Positions 7,362 to 15,249 of a stretch of 24,612 bases of DNA are shown one piece after another. The number at the start of each line of letters is the position of its first letter. Within the stretch, counting starts at the first letter, position 1. The notes below the pieces were generated by a model that saw nothing but the letters and a program-made list of their open reading frames with translations, had not been told where the DNA came from and ran no database searches. The position numbers and the translations under genes are program-made. The stretch is taken from the NCBI GenBank assembly GCA_036558305.1, contig DATBFX010000525.1, forward strand, positions 1 to 24,612, given 5' to 3'. Source of the DNA: DATBFX01 sp036558305 (GTDB lineage: Bacteria > Chloroflexota > Chloroflexia > Thermomicrobiales > UBA6265).

Positions 7362-8279
7362 ATGCGCCTCGTCACCGTTCGCGCACTCCTCCTGGTCGTC
7401 CTCCTGGGTCTCGCCCGGCTCGGTCACGTCGCCCGGGCCGACGACAGCGCAACCCCCGAGGCAGCCGGGGTGACGATCCAGTTGGTCCTGCGGGCGCGTT
7501 TCGACGACGCTCCGCCGGCCCCCGCCTTCATCGCCGTCACCCGCTACACGCTCCCGCCCGGCACCTCGATCGCCAGCGGCACGACGACCGGTCCCCGTCT
7601 GTTCCTCGTCGAAAACGGCGAGGTCACGATTCAGTCGACGAACGCCGACTCCGGATTCCGTCGCGCGGCCGACGCCCCCCCGATCTCCGGCGAAGGCGGT
7701 CCCGACGTCACGCTCCGACCCGGCGATCACTACCGCCCCACCGATCCGACCTCGTTCGCGCTCCGCAACGACGGAACGCTCGGCGCGGACTTTCTCGACG
7801 TCATCGTCTGTCCGCAGGCGCCCTTCGGACTCGTCCCGTACACGACGATGGACGGCATCGTCGTCGATCCGCTCGGCAACGGTGTCGCCGGCGTGGTGCC
7901 CGGCGCTCCCGTCGAATTGAGGATCGAGCGCCTCGACGTCGCGAGCGGTCAGCGAGTCGCACTCGCCGCCGTGCCCGGTCCGCGACTCTTCGTCGTCGAA
8001 TCCGGCACCCTCGGTCTCGCCGCCGACGCCGGGGTGATCACCTACAGCGGCGCCGCCGGGACCAACCCCGGTTCGACCGCCGGGCGCGCTCGTACCGTTG
8101 CCCCCGGAACTCAATCGCTGCTGACTGCCCGCGGCTCGGTCTTTGTCCAGGCGGGTGCCAGCGGCACCGCGACCAACCTGGGGCGGAGTCGTCTCATGCT
8201 CCTCTCCGTTTCCCTGCTTCCGGCGAACCCGGCCACGGCGGCGAGTCTTGCTGCCGATTCCGCCACGCCGGCGGCATAG
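7362..8279 (+). CDS. Secreted bicupin-like protein
   Basis: ATG at 7362 follows GGAGGTG at 7351. The 305-residue product starts with a Sec-type signal peptide (MRLVTVRALLLVVLLGLARL, cleavage probably near VARA-DD) and ends in a Ser/Ala/Thr/Pro-rich tail. Two repeated beta-rich units are visible. The first has TRYTLPPGTSIASG then GPRLFLVENGEVTI and LRPGDHYRPTD. The second has IERLDVASGQRVALAAVPGPRLFVVESGTLGL and the later TVAPGTQSLL. This is the strand-turn-strand spacing of cupin barrels. The metal-binding histidines of enzymatic cupins are mostly absent, so a binding or structural role outside the cell is more likely than catalysis. The ligand is unknown. Confidence 0.65.
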   Translation: MRLVTVRALLLVVLLGLARLGHVARADDSATPEAAGVTIQLVLRARFDDAPPAPAFIAVTRYTLPPGTSIASGTTTGPRLFLVENGEVTIQSTNADSGFRRAADAPPISGEGGPDVTLRPGDHYRPTDPTSFALRNDGTLGADFLDVIVCPQAPFGLVPYTTMDGIVVDPLGNGVAGVVPGAPVELRIERLDVASGQRVALAAVPGPRLFVVESGTLGLAADAGVITYSGAAGTNPGSTAGRARTVAPGTQSLLTARGSVFVQAGASGTATNLGRSRLMLLSVSLLPANPATAASLAADSATPAA

Positions 8280-8589
8280 CGACCCCGCGCGTATCTGCGC
8301 CCGCGTGACGGTCCGCGGGCGGGAATGGTTAGGTGGATGACATTCCAGCGGTGGACGGTGCCGCCGACGCGTTGGTCGCACCCACCGCATCTCACCGGTT
8401 GCATCGGCAGACGGATCGAGCACCTCGCCGCCGCCACCACCCCCGCCAATTCCCGTGCCGCCTTCGACGAACCGGTCTGGCTCGCCTTCGAGCAGTCCCA
8501 CCTCCAGCTCCTCGACGCCGCGACGCGGATGGCGCTGCCGGCGGTCAGCGACGCGGAAGCGGCCGCCGCCTCAAGAGATGGAGCCCTCA
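8280..8589 (+). other. Region with a degraded coding stretch of unknown origin
   Basis: An ATG at 8325 opens a frame to a TGA at 8598-8600. From about 8400 its translation (FDEPVWLAFEQSHLQLLDAA, then an Ala-rich end) has normal protein composition, whereas the first 25 residues do not. No ribosome-binding site stands out and I do not recognise the family. The TGA overlaps the start of the enolase-superfamily remnant in another frame, as if two gene tails had been joined by a deletion. Confidence 0.3.
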
Positions 8590-8800
8590 TTGGGGCGTGA
8601 CCCAACCGGCCGTCTCCTCCGCCCACATCTGCGCCGCGATGGGCAATTTCCTGGTGATGGAATACCACGCCCTCGACGTCCACTGGTGGAGCGACCTCGT
8701 CGACGGCGATCCGCCGATCACCCAGGGCTTCATCCACCTGACCGACGACCGCGGCCACGGTCTGACGCTGGACGAGGACGTGGCGTCGGCATTTACAACC
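8590..8800 (+). pseudogene. C-terminal remnant of a mandelate racemase/muconate lactonizing enzyme-like (enolase superfamily) gene
   Basis: Read in the frame containing base 8591, the segment gives SSAHICAAMGNFLVMEYHA, then WWSDLVDGDPPITQGFIHL and GLTLDEDVA. This is the typical end of sugar-acid dehydratases and racemases of the enolase superfamily (AxHxCAAIPNFLxxEYH, then the idG-idvPdgPGLGieldEd block). The barrel domain with its catalytic Lys and metal ligands, about 300 residues, is missing upstream, and no start site exists. It is a broken gene. The neighbouring toxin-antitoxin pair may mark the event that removed the rest. Confidence 0.65.
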
Positions 8801-8853
8801 GCGGTCGAGTTTCTTCGGTCCGACCCCATACGCCGAGTCCCCGTTGCAATGAC

Positions 8854-9360
8854 TCAGGTGCGCTGTTCGTCGTCGCCCTCGTCGACGGACGCGAGGAGTT
8901 CCCGAGACTTGGCGGCGCTCAGATAGAGACCGGCGGCTTTGAGCTCAATGAGCACCGGGGCGACAGTGGAGATCGCGCCGAGGCGCTTCGCAATCGGGAG
9001 AAGTCCGGCACTGCCGACGATCGTGAGTCCGTATCTTCGGGCGATCCGGCGCGCTCGCAGATCGTCGAGTATGACCGTGCAAGGCCAACCGATTTCTCGA
9101 GCGAGTACGATCGCTTCTGCCTCACCGGGACCGAGGTCTGCGGCGAGGAGGGAAAGGGCACCGGTATCGAGGGGTGCCTGCCGTCGAATCCACGGCGCCG
9201 TCGCCACATCGACCTCGCCGGCACGTCCTGAGGCGAGGTCAACCACTTCCTGCCAGACCGCGGGCGGGATAACAACATCGCCGAAGATTACGCGCAGGAG
9301 ATCAAAGCGACCGATGCGGCTGTACAGAATCAGCGGACTGCTGTCGCTGACCGCGACCAT
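8854..9360 (-). CDS. DUF3368 PIN-like toxin component
   Basis: 168 residues from the ATG at 9360. The N-terminus VSDSSPLILYSRIGRFDLL carries the first conserved Asp of the PIN fold. IPPAVWQEVV, then LGPGEAEAIVLAREI with the acidic metal site, ILDDLRARRIARRYGL and VGSAGLLPIAKRLG follow in the order usual for the DUF3368 family. PIN proteins are metal-dependent RNases, and DUF3368 members are found beside UPF0175 proteins as presumed type II toxin-antitoxin pairs. It begins three bases after the antitoxin stop, so the two are one operon on the minus strand. The RNA target is unknown. Confidence 0.8.
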   Translation of the reverse strand: MVAVSDSSPLILYSRIGRFDLLRVIFGDVVIPPAVWQEVVDLASGRAGEVDVATAPWIRRQAPLDTGALSLLAADLGPGEAEAIVLAREIGWPCTVILDDLRARRIARRYGLTIVGSAGLLPIAKRLGAISTVAPVLIELKAAGLYLSAAKSRELLASVDEGDDEQRT

Positions 9361-9363
9361 CGG

Positions 9364-9639
9364 TCAATCTCGCCGAATCGTTCGCCAAACATCGTCGATC
9401 TCGCGGCGCATCTCCTCCGCGGTCTCGGGGCCGGATTCGACGCGCCACCTCACCATAAGATCCAGGATGTCGCCGCGGGTGACGCCGAGTGCGCGAGCTG
9501 CCTGGCCTTGGCTGATGCGACCTTCGCGCAGCAAATCGGCGACCAGGGTCTCCCGAGCCTTGGTTGCGGCCTCTTCGGGCGAGCCAAGCAACGCAAGGAG
9601 TTCTTCCGGTAACTCGATCGTCAGCGTTTGTGTTGCCAT
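9364..9639 (-). CDS. UPF0175 family antitoxin
   Basis: ATG at 9639 is chosen: GGGAG lies upstream and the family starts at this hydrophobic strand (TQTLTIELPEELLALLGSPE). A start at 9687 would only add an unrelated N-terminus. The 91-residue protein has the helix block EAATKARETLVADLLREGRI followed by SQGQAARALGVTRGDILDLM, a helix-turn-helix-like motif. It presumably binds the toxin and represses the shared promoter. Together with the downstream DUF3368 gene it makes a complete module. Confidence 0.8.
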   Translation of the reverse strand: MATQTLTIELPEELLALLGSPEEAATKARETLVADLLREGRISQGQAARALGVTRGDILDLMVRWRVESGPETAEEMRREIDDVWRTIRRD

Positions 9640-9718
9640 GGCGGTCTCCCAGAATGACGGATCGCGTACCGCATTGTGAATCGTCAATAGCGCGTTGTCG
9701 ATGTGGCCGCCGGTACGG

Positions 9719-11362
9719 TCACTCGGAAGGCGAAGACGGCTGCAAATACCGGCTGCTCTCGGTCGTCTCGTTAGCCGACGGGCGGCGCCGGTTTCCGAAG
9801 ACGGCGACGAACATGAAACTCTTGCCGGCGGCGTGCGGTGAGAAGAAGGCCGTCACCTCGTCGTCGGCGGAGGTCGAGCCGACGGCGCCGAGGCGGAGGG
9901 CGTGGGCGGCGAGTTGCAGGCGGCCGGCGAAGAGCGCGGCTTCGAGTTGGGCGAGGCGGTAGCCGCGATTGCCGTAGCGGTCGAGCACCGGCGTCAGGTC
10001 GGTCATCGCGTAGACGTTGACGTGGGCGTCGGAGGCGTAATCCTGACCGCAGGCGATCCGTGCCGCGCCGGCCCGCTTGTCGCCCTCGTCGAGCAGCTCG
10101 ATCGCGTTCTGGGTCCGGTCGAAGACGTAGGTGCCGGGAGCGAGCCCTTCGACGTTGTTGACGATCAAGTAGGGAGCGAAGAGCGCGGGTGCCGCGGGAT
10201 CGAGCGCGTCGAGCGCGGTGCCGTGCGTCGATTGTGCGAGGACGGTCGAGAAGAGCGGGAAGGGAAGCGGTGTCTCGGCCGCGTAGTGGCGATTGGAGCG
10301 CCGCCGCTGGATGACGTCGGCGATCGACTCCTGGGGGATTTCGGACGTGCCAAGCGGTTGCAGCGGCGTCGTCGAACCGCCGGGAGGGGGTGGGGTGTGG
10401 CGAAGCGGTGTCGCCCGCCACGACGCGGCATCGGCGCCGTTGGCGAGCGCCGAGGCGTGGTGCACCTCCCGGATCAACGGGAAGTCGATCTCGCGCGAGG
10501 AGATCGGTCGGGTCGGCAGGTCGAGCGGACCGACCGCCGGTGCGGCGGGCGGGCGGTCACCGGTCCGGCCCAGCGCGACGAGTGCCACGGCCGCCTCCCG
10601 CTCGCCGTCGACGTCGAGCAGGGCGTTGATCTGGTCGTCCGCGTAACCGAGGACGACCTTGGCCGGCAATTGCTCGCTGACGGCGAGGGCGAGGACGTTG
10701 GCGAGAAGGGTGCCGGTGTCCCAGTAGACGTGGCGATAGGCGCGTTCCTGATAGCGCCAGGCGTTGCGCCAGAAGGTGCTGGTGCAGACCGCGATCGCCG
10801 GCGCCGCGGCGACGGTCGGTTCGTCGCCGGTCGCCTCGGCGACGATTGTGCGGTAATCCCCGGCGCGCAAGCGGCGGAGACTGTGATCGTGGGCGGCGTA
10901 CTGGTAGACGCCCGCGTCGAGACCGGGCAGTTGGCCGCAGACGAAATAGAGCTCCAGGTGATAGCGGGCTCCCGTGCAGCCGGCCGCGCGAAACTCGATC
11001 TCGCGGCCCCACGGACTGGTCCAACGTTTGAGCAGACCGTTCGACCAGAGGCAGAGTCGGGCGAGCGTGGCGAGATCGGGCACCGCTCCCTCACCCGGAA
11101 CGTCGCCGGTCATGGCGAGCGCATCCAACGCGGTGACGGTCGTCGCCAGCGGTTCGCGCGGCAACGGGATCGGTTCGAGCGAGGTATAGATCTTGTAGGG
11201 AAACGGTTCGATCGCCGGGTCTTGCTCGCCGATGGCGGGACCGAGGTTCGGTGGGGTGCCCATCAGCAGATCGTCGTCGCCCTCCGCCGCGACGACGCGG
11301 GCGTACTTGGTCGCATTGTGGAACCGCCAGGCGGTTTCGGTGTTCCGGTTTTGCTCCGACAT
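9719..11362 (-). CDS. Double-domain SagB/ThcOx-type nitroreductase-fold dehydrogenase
   Basis: ATG at 11362 follows GAGGAGAGG; the open frame further upstream has no start signal. The 547-residue protein is a fusion of two nitroreductase-fold units. The first (about 40-290) keeps the GCTGARYHLELYFVCGQLPG block, the YQERAYRHVYWDTG segment and the DxQINALLDVDG end, but has lost the RRSxR FMN-phosphate motif. The second (about 340-547) keeps RRRSNRHY, YGNRGYRLAQLEAALFAGRL and the final SADDEVTAFF block, but has lost the first unit's SAGALYP-like segment. Single-domain SagB enzymes oxidise azolines in RiPP pathways with FMN. No YcaO cyclodehydratase or precursor peptide gene is in the window, so the substrate is open. 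The gene is divergent from the beta-propeller gene. Confidence 0.8.
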   Translation of the reverse strand: MSEQNRNTETAWRFHNATKYARVVAAEGDDDLLMGTPPNLGPAIGEQDPAIEPFPYKIYTSLEPIPLPREPLATTVTALDALAMTGDVPGEGAVPDLATLARLCLWSNGLLKRWTSPWGREIEFRAAGCTGARYHLELYFVCGQLPGLDAGVYQYAAHDHSLRRLRAGDYRTIVAEATGDEPTVAAAPAIAVCTSTFWRNAWRYQERAYRHVYWDTGTLLANVLALAVSEQLPAKVVLGYADDQINALLDVDGEREAAVALVALGRTGDRPPAAPAVGPLDLPTRPISSREIDFPLIREVHHASALANGADAASWRATPLRHTPPPPGGSTTPLQPLGTSEIPQESIADVIQRRRSNRHYAAETPLPFPLFSTVLAQSTHGTALDALDPAAPALFAPYLIVNNVEGLAPGTYVFDRTQNAIELLDEGDKRAGAARIACGQDYASDAHVNVYAMTDLTPVLDRYGNRGYRLAQLEAALFAGRLQLAAHALRLGAVGSTSADDEVTAFFSPHAAGKSFMFVAVFGNRRRPSANETTESSRYLQPSSPSE

Positions 11363-11489
11363 GCCCTGCCTCTCCTCGATCGGATGACCACCAGGGGACC
11401 TATTGTCGCGCCGCGGTCGGCGGACCGCCACGGTGTCTTCGCGATCGTGCGGATGGCACACTTGACCGCGTCGTGAAAGGAGTCTGCTC
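11363..11489. promoter_or_regulatory. Divergent intergenic region between the SagB-type and beta-propeller genes
   Basis: 127 bp must hold promoters for both directions. On the minus strand GACAAT near 11405 is a candidate -10. The plus-strand gene has a clear AAAGGAG at about 11476-11482 before its GTG. No convincing paired -35/-10 set or operator palindrome was found. Confidence 0.3.
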
Positions 11490-12512
11490 GTGCAACCGAT
11501 CCGTCTCTTCGCCGCAACCGGCGACGCCGTCGCTCGCATCGACAGCAGCGATGGCGAACGATTCGATGTCGCGCTTTCGTTTGAGGGCAGCGGTGCCCAA
11601 TGCCTCGCCGTCGATCCCGACGATCCGAACCGCATCTACGCCGGAACCTTCGACCGGGGCCTCTACCGCAGTCGCGACGGCGGTGCGACGTGGCAGCAGG
11701 TCGGCCGCGACGCGATCCCCCACCGGCGCGTTCTCTCGGTCGCCTTTTCACCGGCTCGCCGGAACAACGGCCGGGCCGCGATCTACACCGGTACCGAACC
11801 GAGCAACCTTTATCGCTCTGAGGACGACGGTCTGACCTGGGAGACGTTCCCGCGCCTGACCGAGTTGCCGAGCGCCCCGACCTGGTCGTTCCCACCGCGC
11901 CCGTGGACGAGCCACGTCCGCTGGATTGCCGCCCACCCGACCGATCCGGAGACGGTCTACGTCGGGATCGAACTCGGCGGCGTGATGCGCTCCCGCGACG
12001 GCGGCGTCACCTGGGAAGACCGCAAACCCGACAGCCAGCACGACTCCCACGCCCTCGCCACCCACCCCGCCGCCCCCGATCGCGTCTACGAGGCGGCCGG
12101 CGGCGGTATCGCCTGGTCGGACGACGCCGGTACAACCTGGCGCCCCCTGGACGCCGGCACGGACCGGCATTACACCTGGGGGCTCGCCGTCGACGCCGCC
12201 GATCCCGACCTCTGGTACGTCTCCGCCACCTACGGTGCGCGCGAGGCCCACCGCAACAACGGCGACGCCCGCGCGCTGCTCTACCGCAAGCGCGGCGATG
12301 CCCCTTGGCAATCGCTCAACGGCGGCACGTTGCCAAACCCGCTGCCGTACATGCCGTACGCGTTGCTCGCCCCGCGCGGCCACCCGGGTTCGCTAATCGC
12401 CGGTCTGCAGACCGGCGAGATCTGGTCGACGGAGGACGCGGGAGAGACCTGGCGGCGGTTGGACGTGAAACTGCCGGGGTTGCTGGCGTTGGGTGAAGCC
12501 GCCATGTCGTAG
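11490..12512 (+). CDS. Asp-box (BNR) repeat beta-propeller, sialidase/YCF48-like fold
   Basis: GTG start at 11490 with AAAGGAG eight bases upstream; 340 residues, no signal peptide. Five Asp-box motifs (SxDxGxTW type) are visible: SRDGGATW, SEDDGLTW, SRDGGVTW, SDDAGTTW and STEDAGETW. They are spaced one per propeller blade and each is preceded by a strand such as NRIYAGTFDRGLYRS or TVYVGIELGGVMRS. This fold occurs in exo-sialidases, Vps10-like and YCF48-like proteins. The catalytic Arg triad of sialidases is not evident, so a binding or scaffold role is more likely. Related annotations read 'exo-alpha-sialidase' or 'glycosyl hydrolase' without enzymatic proof. The stop codon is contributed by the palindromic repeat that follows. 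Confidence 0.8.
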   Translation: MQPIRLFAATGDAVARIDSSDGERFDVALSFEGSGAQCLAVDPDDPNRIYAGTFDRGLYRSRDGGATWQQVGRDAIPHRRVLSVAFSPARRNNGRAAIYTGTEPSNLYRSEDDGLTWETFPRLTELPSAPTWSFPPRPWTSHVRWIAAHPTDPETVYVGIELGGVMRSRDGGVTWEDRKPDSQHDSHALATHPAAPDRVYEAAGGGIAWSDDAGTTWRPLDAGTDRHYTWGLAVDAADPDLWYVSATYGAREAHRNNGDARALLYRKRGDAPWQSLNGGTLPNPLPYMPYALLAPRGHPGSLIAGLQTGEIWSTEDAGETWRRLDVKLPGLLALGEAAMS

Positions 12513-12598
12513 GGGCGGACCGGGTGTCCCCTGGGCGTTGTCCGCCCTGCCACGAACGCGCGTACGTACGAGGGCGGACACGGCGGTCCGCCCCTACG
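12508..12598. repeat. 91-bp palindromic element between convergent genes, supplying both stop codons
   Basis: Perfect 15-bp terminal arms CGTAGGGGCGGACCG (12508-12522) and CGGTCCGCCCCTACG (12584-12598), with a nested perfect 9-bp pair GTCCGCCCT (12540-12548) and AGGGCGGAC (12571-12579). The TAG within each arm is the stop codon of the adjacent gene: plus strand at 12510-12512, minus strand at 12594-12596. It resembles dispersed G-rich palindromes found between genes in many bacteria. It may also act as a bidirectional terminator. Confidence 0.85.
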
Positions 12599-13712
12599 AA
12601 ATTGCGATCTGGTAGTCGGACAGCAACTCGCACCCGGACTCGGTAATAAGGAAGGTGTTCTCGAGGCGGATACCGCGGTTGAGGTCGGGGGTGTCGGTAC
12701 CGGGTTCGCAGGAGACGACGTTGCCGGGTTCGAGGACACCCGCGCGGTCGCGATTGAGGTCCGGTGCCTCGTGGGCGCGGACGCCGACGCCGTGACCGGC
12801 GTGGTGTCCCAGCCCGGCCTCGCGGAGATGCGGGTGCTCGCGGACGCGGCGGTCGATCCAGCGCCAGAGGTCGGTACCGCGGACGCCCGGTTTCAATTGC
12901 CCCGGCACATCGGCGACGATGGCCGCCATGTGGGCGAAAACCTCGCGCTGGAGCGGTGCCGGATCGCCGACCGCGAAGGTGCGGCAGAGATCGGACCAGT
13001 AGCCGCGGTAGACCGTCCAGGCGTCGACGACGTAGAGCTCGCCGGCACGAATTTCGCGATTGCGAGCGGGGCCGCCCTGCTCTCCCGCGCGGTAGTCGCC
13101 GTTGTGGAACACCGGTTCCCCGGCGCGCAGATTGGCCGCCCGGTGCCCCGCTTCCAGTACCGCCAACTCGTTGACTCCCGGCGCGATCGCCTGCCGTACC
13201 GCATCGTAGGCGGCCAGGGTGCAGGCGATGGATTCCCGCAGCAAGACAACCTCGTCCGGGTCCTTGCGCTTCTGCAGGTCGGCCAACCCGTCATCGATCG
13301 GCGCCCATTCGTCGGGGCGCAGCGTCTCCCCCAACACCTCGCCGACGTGTCGAGGCAGCGATTCGGCCTGCCACCCGATCCGGCGCACCGAAGCCGTGCC
13401 CGAAAGGCGTTCGGCCACCGCCCGCGCGAGCCGCCGCGTCAGATCGGGATTCATCGTGGCGAACAGGGCCGGTTCGTAGGTTGCCCGCTCGTCGACGGCC
13501 GCCGGTTCCTCCGCCGTGTGCGCCGCCAGGACGGCGCGGCCACCCGTCTCGAGATAGAGCAACACCGGAAACGCGGGCACCGCCGGCGCGAGGAACCCGG
13601 TCAGGTAGTACACATCGCGCGGATCGCTGATCAACGCGGCTCCGATTCCTCCGCGCTCAAGCAGCGCCCGAACCCGCTCCTGCCTCCCTCTGCAACCATC
13701 CCGTGTCAGCAC
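12594..13712 (-). CDS. M24 family metallopeptidase (Xaa-Pro aminopeptidase/dipeptidase type)
   Basis: A GTG at 13712 is preferred: GGGGAGGG lies about seven bases upstream. A TTG one codon earlier is also possible. The product is about 372 residues: an N-terminal creatinase-like domain (AALISDPRDVYYLTGF) and a C-terminal pita-bread domain. All five metal ligands of the family are visible in order: Asp in VVDAWT, Asp in WSDLCRTF, His in HHAGHGVG, Glu in VSCEPG and Glu in RLENTFLIT. It is therefore likely an active dinuclear metal exopeptidase acting on X-Pro or related peptide bonds in the cytoplasm. It lies downstream of the AstE-like deacylase on the same strand and is probably co-transcribed. 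The C-terminus ends on the TAG of the palindromic element. Confidence 0.9.
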   Translation of the reverse strand: MLTRDGCRGRQERVRALLERGGIGAALISDPRDVYYLTGFLAPAVPAFPVLLYLETGGRAVLAAHTAEEPAAVDERATYEPALFATMNPDLTRRLARAVAERLSGTASVRRIGWQAESLPRHVGEVLGETLRPDEWAPIDDGLADLQKRKDPDEVVLLRESIACTLAAYDAVRQAIAPGVNELAVLEAGHRAANLRAGEPVFHNGDYRAGEQGGPARNREIRAGELYVVDAWTVYRGYWSDLCRTFAVGDPAPLQREVFAHMAAIVADVPGQLKPGVRGTDLWRWIDRRVREHPHLREAGLGHHAGHGVGVRAHEAPDLNRDRAGVLEPGNVVSCEPGTDTPDLNRGIRLENTFLITESGCELLSDYQIAIS

Positions 13713-13726
13713 CAACCGCCCTCCCC

Positions 13727-13740
13727 TGACGCCTGACGCC
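13727..13740. repeat. Two tandem heptamers (TGACGCC) at the deacylase/peptidase border
   Basis: Two exact TGACGCC units abut the stop codon of the deacylase gene (TCA at 13741-13743 on the plus strand). On the transcribed strand this reads stop codon, then GGCGTCA twice. No inverted partner array is present nearby. It is a minimal form of the post-stop heptamer arrays seen in the transporter operon. Confidence 0.6.
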
Positions 13741-14739
13741 TCACCGTCCGCCGATCGCCAGCAGGATTCCCTCCTCCTTCATCGCCGGGCTGCTGGTGAC
13801 GAAGAGGACGTCGCCGTCGTGCGGGGCGCGGATCTCGGCCAGTTGGTCGCCGAAGATGTCGTAGATGGCGCCGACGTCCTTGCCGGCCTCGACGCTGTCG
13901 CCGACCTTGACCGAGGGGTACCACATCCCCTCGGCCGGGGAGTAGAGCCAGGAGAACTGCTGAACCTCGACCGGCGGCGGCACCTGATGCGGCGCTCCGG
14001 TCAGCATCCCGAGGTGGCGCAAGACATTGTGGACGCCGTTGAAGAGCAGCTGCGTTTCCGGTTCGGTCAGGAGCCCGCAGCTCCCGGCCTCCGGCGTGAT
14101 GCCGGGGATACCGGCCTGCGCCGCCGCCTGGATCGTCATCCCCGCCAAACCGGGTTGCGGTCGGTGGGTGACGACGTAGGGCAGACCGAACGCCTTCGCC
14201 ATCCCCTCCGAGACGCGATCGACCTCCGGATTGCCGGAAGCGGACCAGACGGCGAAGGGCACGAGCGCCTCGACCATGTCGCCGCCGTGGAGGTCGATCA
14301 GGTAGTTCGCCGGTTGGATAATCGCGCGGAAGATGGCGTCCGCCATGACCTCGGTGAACGTCCCGTTCGGGTTGCCGGGGAAGAAGCGATTGGGATTCTT
14401 GTTGTCGATGGGGCAGACAAACGGTGAGCGCGGCAGGAAGGCCGGCACGTCGATCAGTGGCATGGAGACGACCGTGCCGCTCAGTTGGGCGGGATCGAGG
14501 TGCCGTGCCGTGCGGATGTTCGCCTCGATCGCCGGGTATTCGGTCGGGTGGACACCGGAGAGAAGCGCGAGACGTGGCCCATCGTTGGCGCCCCGAATGA
14601 CGGTATAGGGCCACGACCAGTCCTTGAGTGTCGAGTTGGAAAACCTGAGCTGCCCGCGCTGCTTCGTTCCCGGCGCGGGAAGTTCGATCGCGTCGAGCGA
14701 TTCCGCGATGCCAGTTGGCGAACCGGTCCCCTCGGTCAC
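13741..14739 (-). CDS. Succinylglutamate desuccinylase/aspartoacylase family (AstE/AspA) zinc deacylase
   Basis: GTG at 14739 with AGGAAGG about six bases upstream; 332 residues. The zinc carboxypeptidase-like fold shows LLSGVHPTEYPAIEANIR (His and Glu ligands), LIDLHGGDMVEALVPF (third His ligand) and GITPEAGSCG (catalytic Glu). A C-terminal beta domain (VKVGDSVEAGKDVGAIYDIF, then EIRAPHDGDVLFV) looks like the lipoyl/biotinyl-type hammerhead of this family. It should hydrolyse an N-acyl amino acid or a related amide in the cytoplasm; the acyl substrate is not evident. It pairs with the downstream M24 peptidase, which suggests peptide or modified amino acid salvage. It is divergent from the thioesterase gene, with about 100 bp between starts. 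Confidence 0.85.
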   Translation of the reverse strand: MTEGTGSPTGIAESLDAIELPAPGTKQRGQLRFSNSTLKDWSWPYTVIRGANDGPRLALLSGVHPTEYPAIEANIRTARHLDPAQLSGTVVSMPLIDVPAFLPRSPFVCPIDNKNPNRFFPGNPNGTFTEVMADAIFRAIIQPANYLIDLHGGDMVEALVPFAVWSASGNPEVDRVSEGMAKAFGLPYVVTHRPQPGLAGMTIQAAAQAGIPGITPEAGSCGLLTEPETQLLFNGVHNVLRHLGMLTGAPHQVPPPVEVQQFSWLYSPAEGMWYPSVKVGDSVEAGKDVGAIYDIFGDQLAEIRAPHDGDVLFVTSSPAMKEEGILLAIGGR

Positions 14740-14841
14740 GGATATCCTTCCTCCGTACGATGCGCGTCGTGACGGCGCCGATCGGTGCCGTACGGGGCAG
14801 CATACCAACCCGGCGGGACGAACGAAGCGGAAAGGGACGGC

Positions 14842-15249
14842 ATGGACCAGGACGCGATCGCCGAGATCACCCGCGGCGGTCTGATCGAAACGTTGGGGAT
14901 CGATCTGCGGGAACTGACCGCCGAACGGGTCGTCGCCACGATGCCGGTGACGCCACGTCACGTCCAGATCTTCGGCCATCTGCACGGCGGCGCCAGCGTC
15001 GCCCTCGCGGAGACGGTCGCCAGCATCGGGTGCTTCCTTTCCTGCCCGCCGGGATACGGCGGGTTCGGGCTGGAGATCAACGCCAACCACCTCCGCCCCA
15101 AGCGCGACGGCGTGTTGACCGCCACGGGCGTCCCCCTCCACCGCGGACGCACGACGCACGTCTGGGACGTGAAGATCGCGGACGAAGCGGGGAAGCTCGT
15201 CTGCGTTTCGCGTTGCACGGTGGCGATCGTGGCGCTCGATTGGCGGTGA
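14842..15249 (+). CDS. PaaI-type hotdog-fold acyl-CoA thioesterase
   Basis: ATG at 14842 with AAAGGGA at 14831-14837; 135 residues, typical of the family. The hotdog helix signature GHLHGGASVALAETVAS is visible at about residues 45-61. Before it lies the strand VVATMPVTPRHVQIF, and after it the strands INANHLRPKRDGVLTATG and HVWDVKIADEAGKLVCVSR. The usual catalytic Asp/Glu position on the helix is Glu here (AET). Members hydrolyse acyl-CoA thioesters, often aromatic or hydroxylated ones. Specificity is unknown. It stands alone on the plus strand. Confidence 0.85.
   Translation: MDQDAIAEITRGGLIETLGIDLRELTAERVVATMPVTPRHVQIFGHLHGGASVALAETVASIGCFLSCPPGYGGFGLEINANHLRPKRDGVLTATGVPLHRGRTTHVWDVKIADEAGKLVCVSRCTVAIVALDWR

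Noticed and set aside
6948..8501. 517-codon minus-strand frame opposite the bicupin gene
   Set aside because: Composition is Gly/Arg/Asp-biased low complexity; the plus strand has a signal peptide, ribosome-binding site and repeated domain.
8333..8926. 197-residue gene covering the enolase-superfamily motif
   Set aside because: Only the segment from about 8590 is protein-like; the first 85 residues are an Arg/Pro-rich shadow and the core enzyme domain is absent.
9902..11476. 524-codon plus-strand frame opposite the SagB-type gene
   Set aside because: Antisense shadow; no recognisable motif, while the minus strand carries clear nitroreductase-fold blocks.
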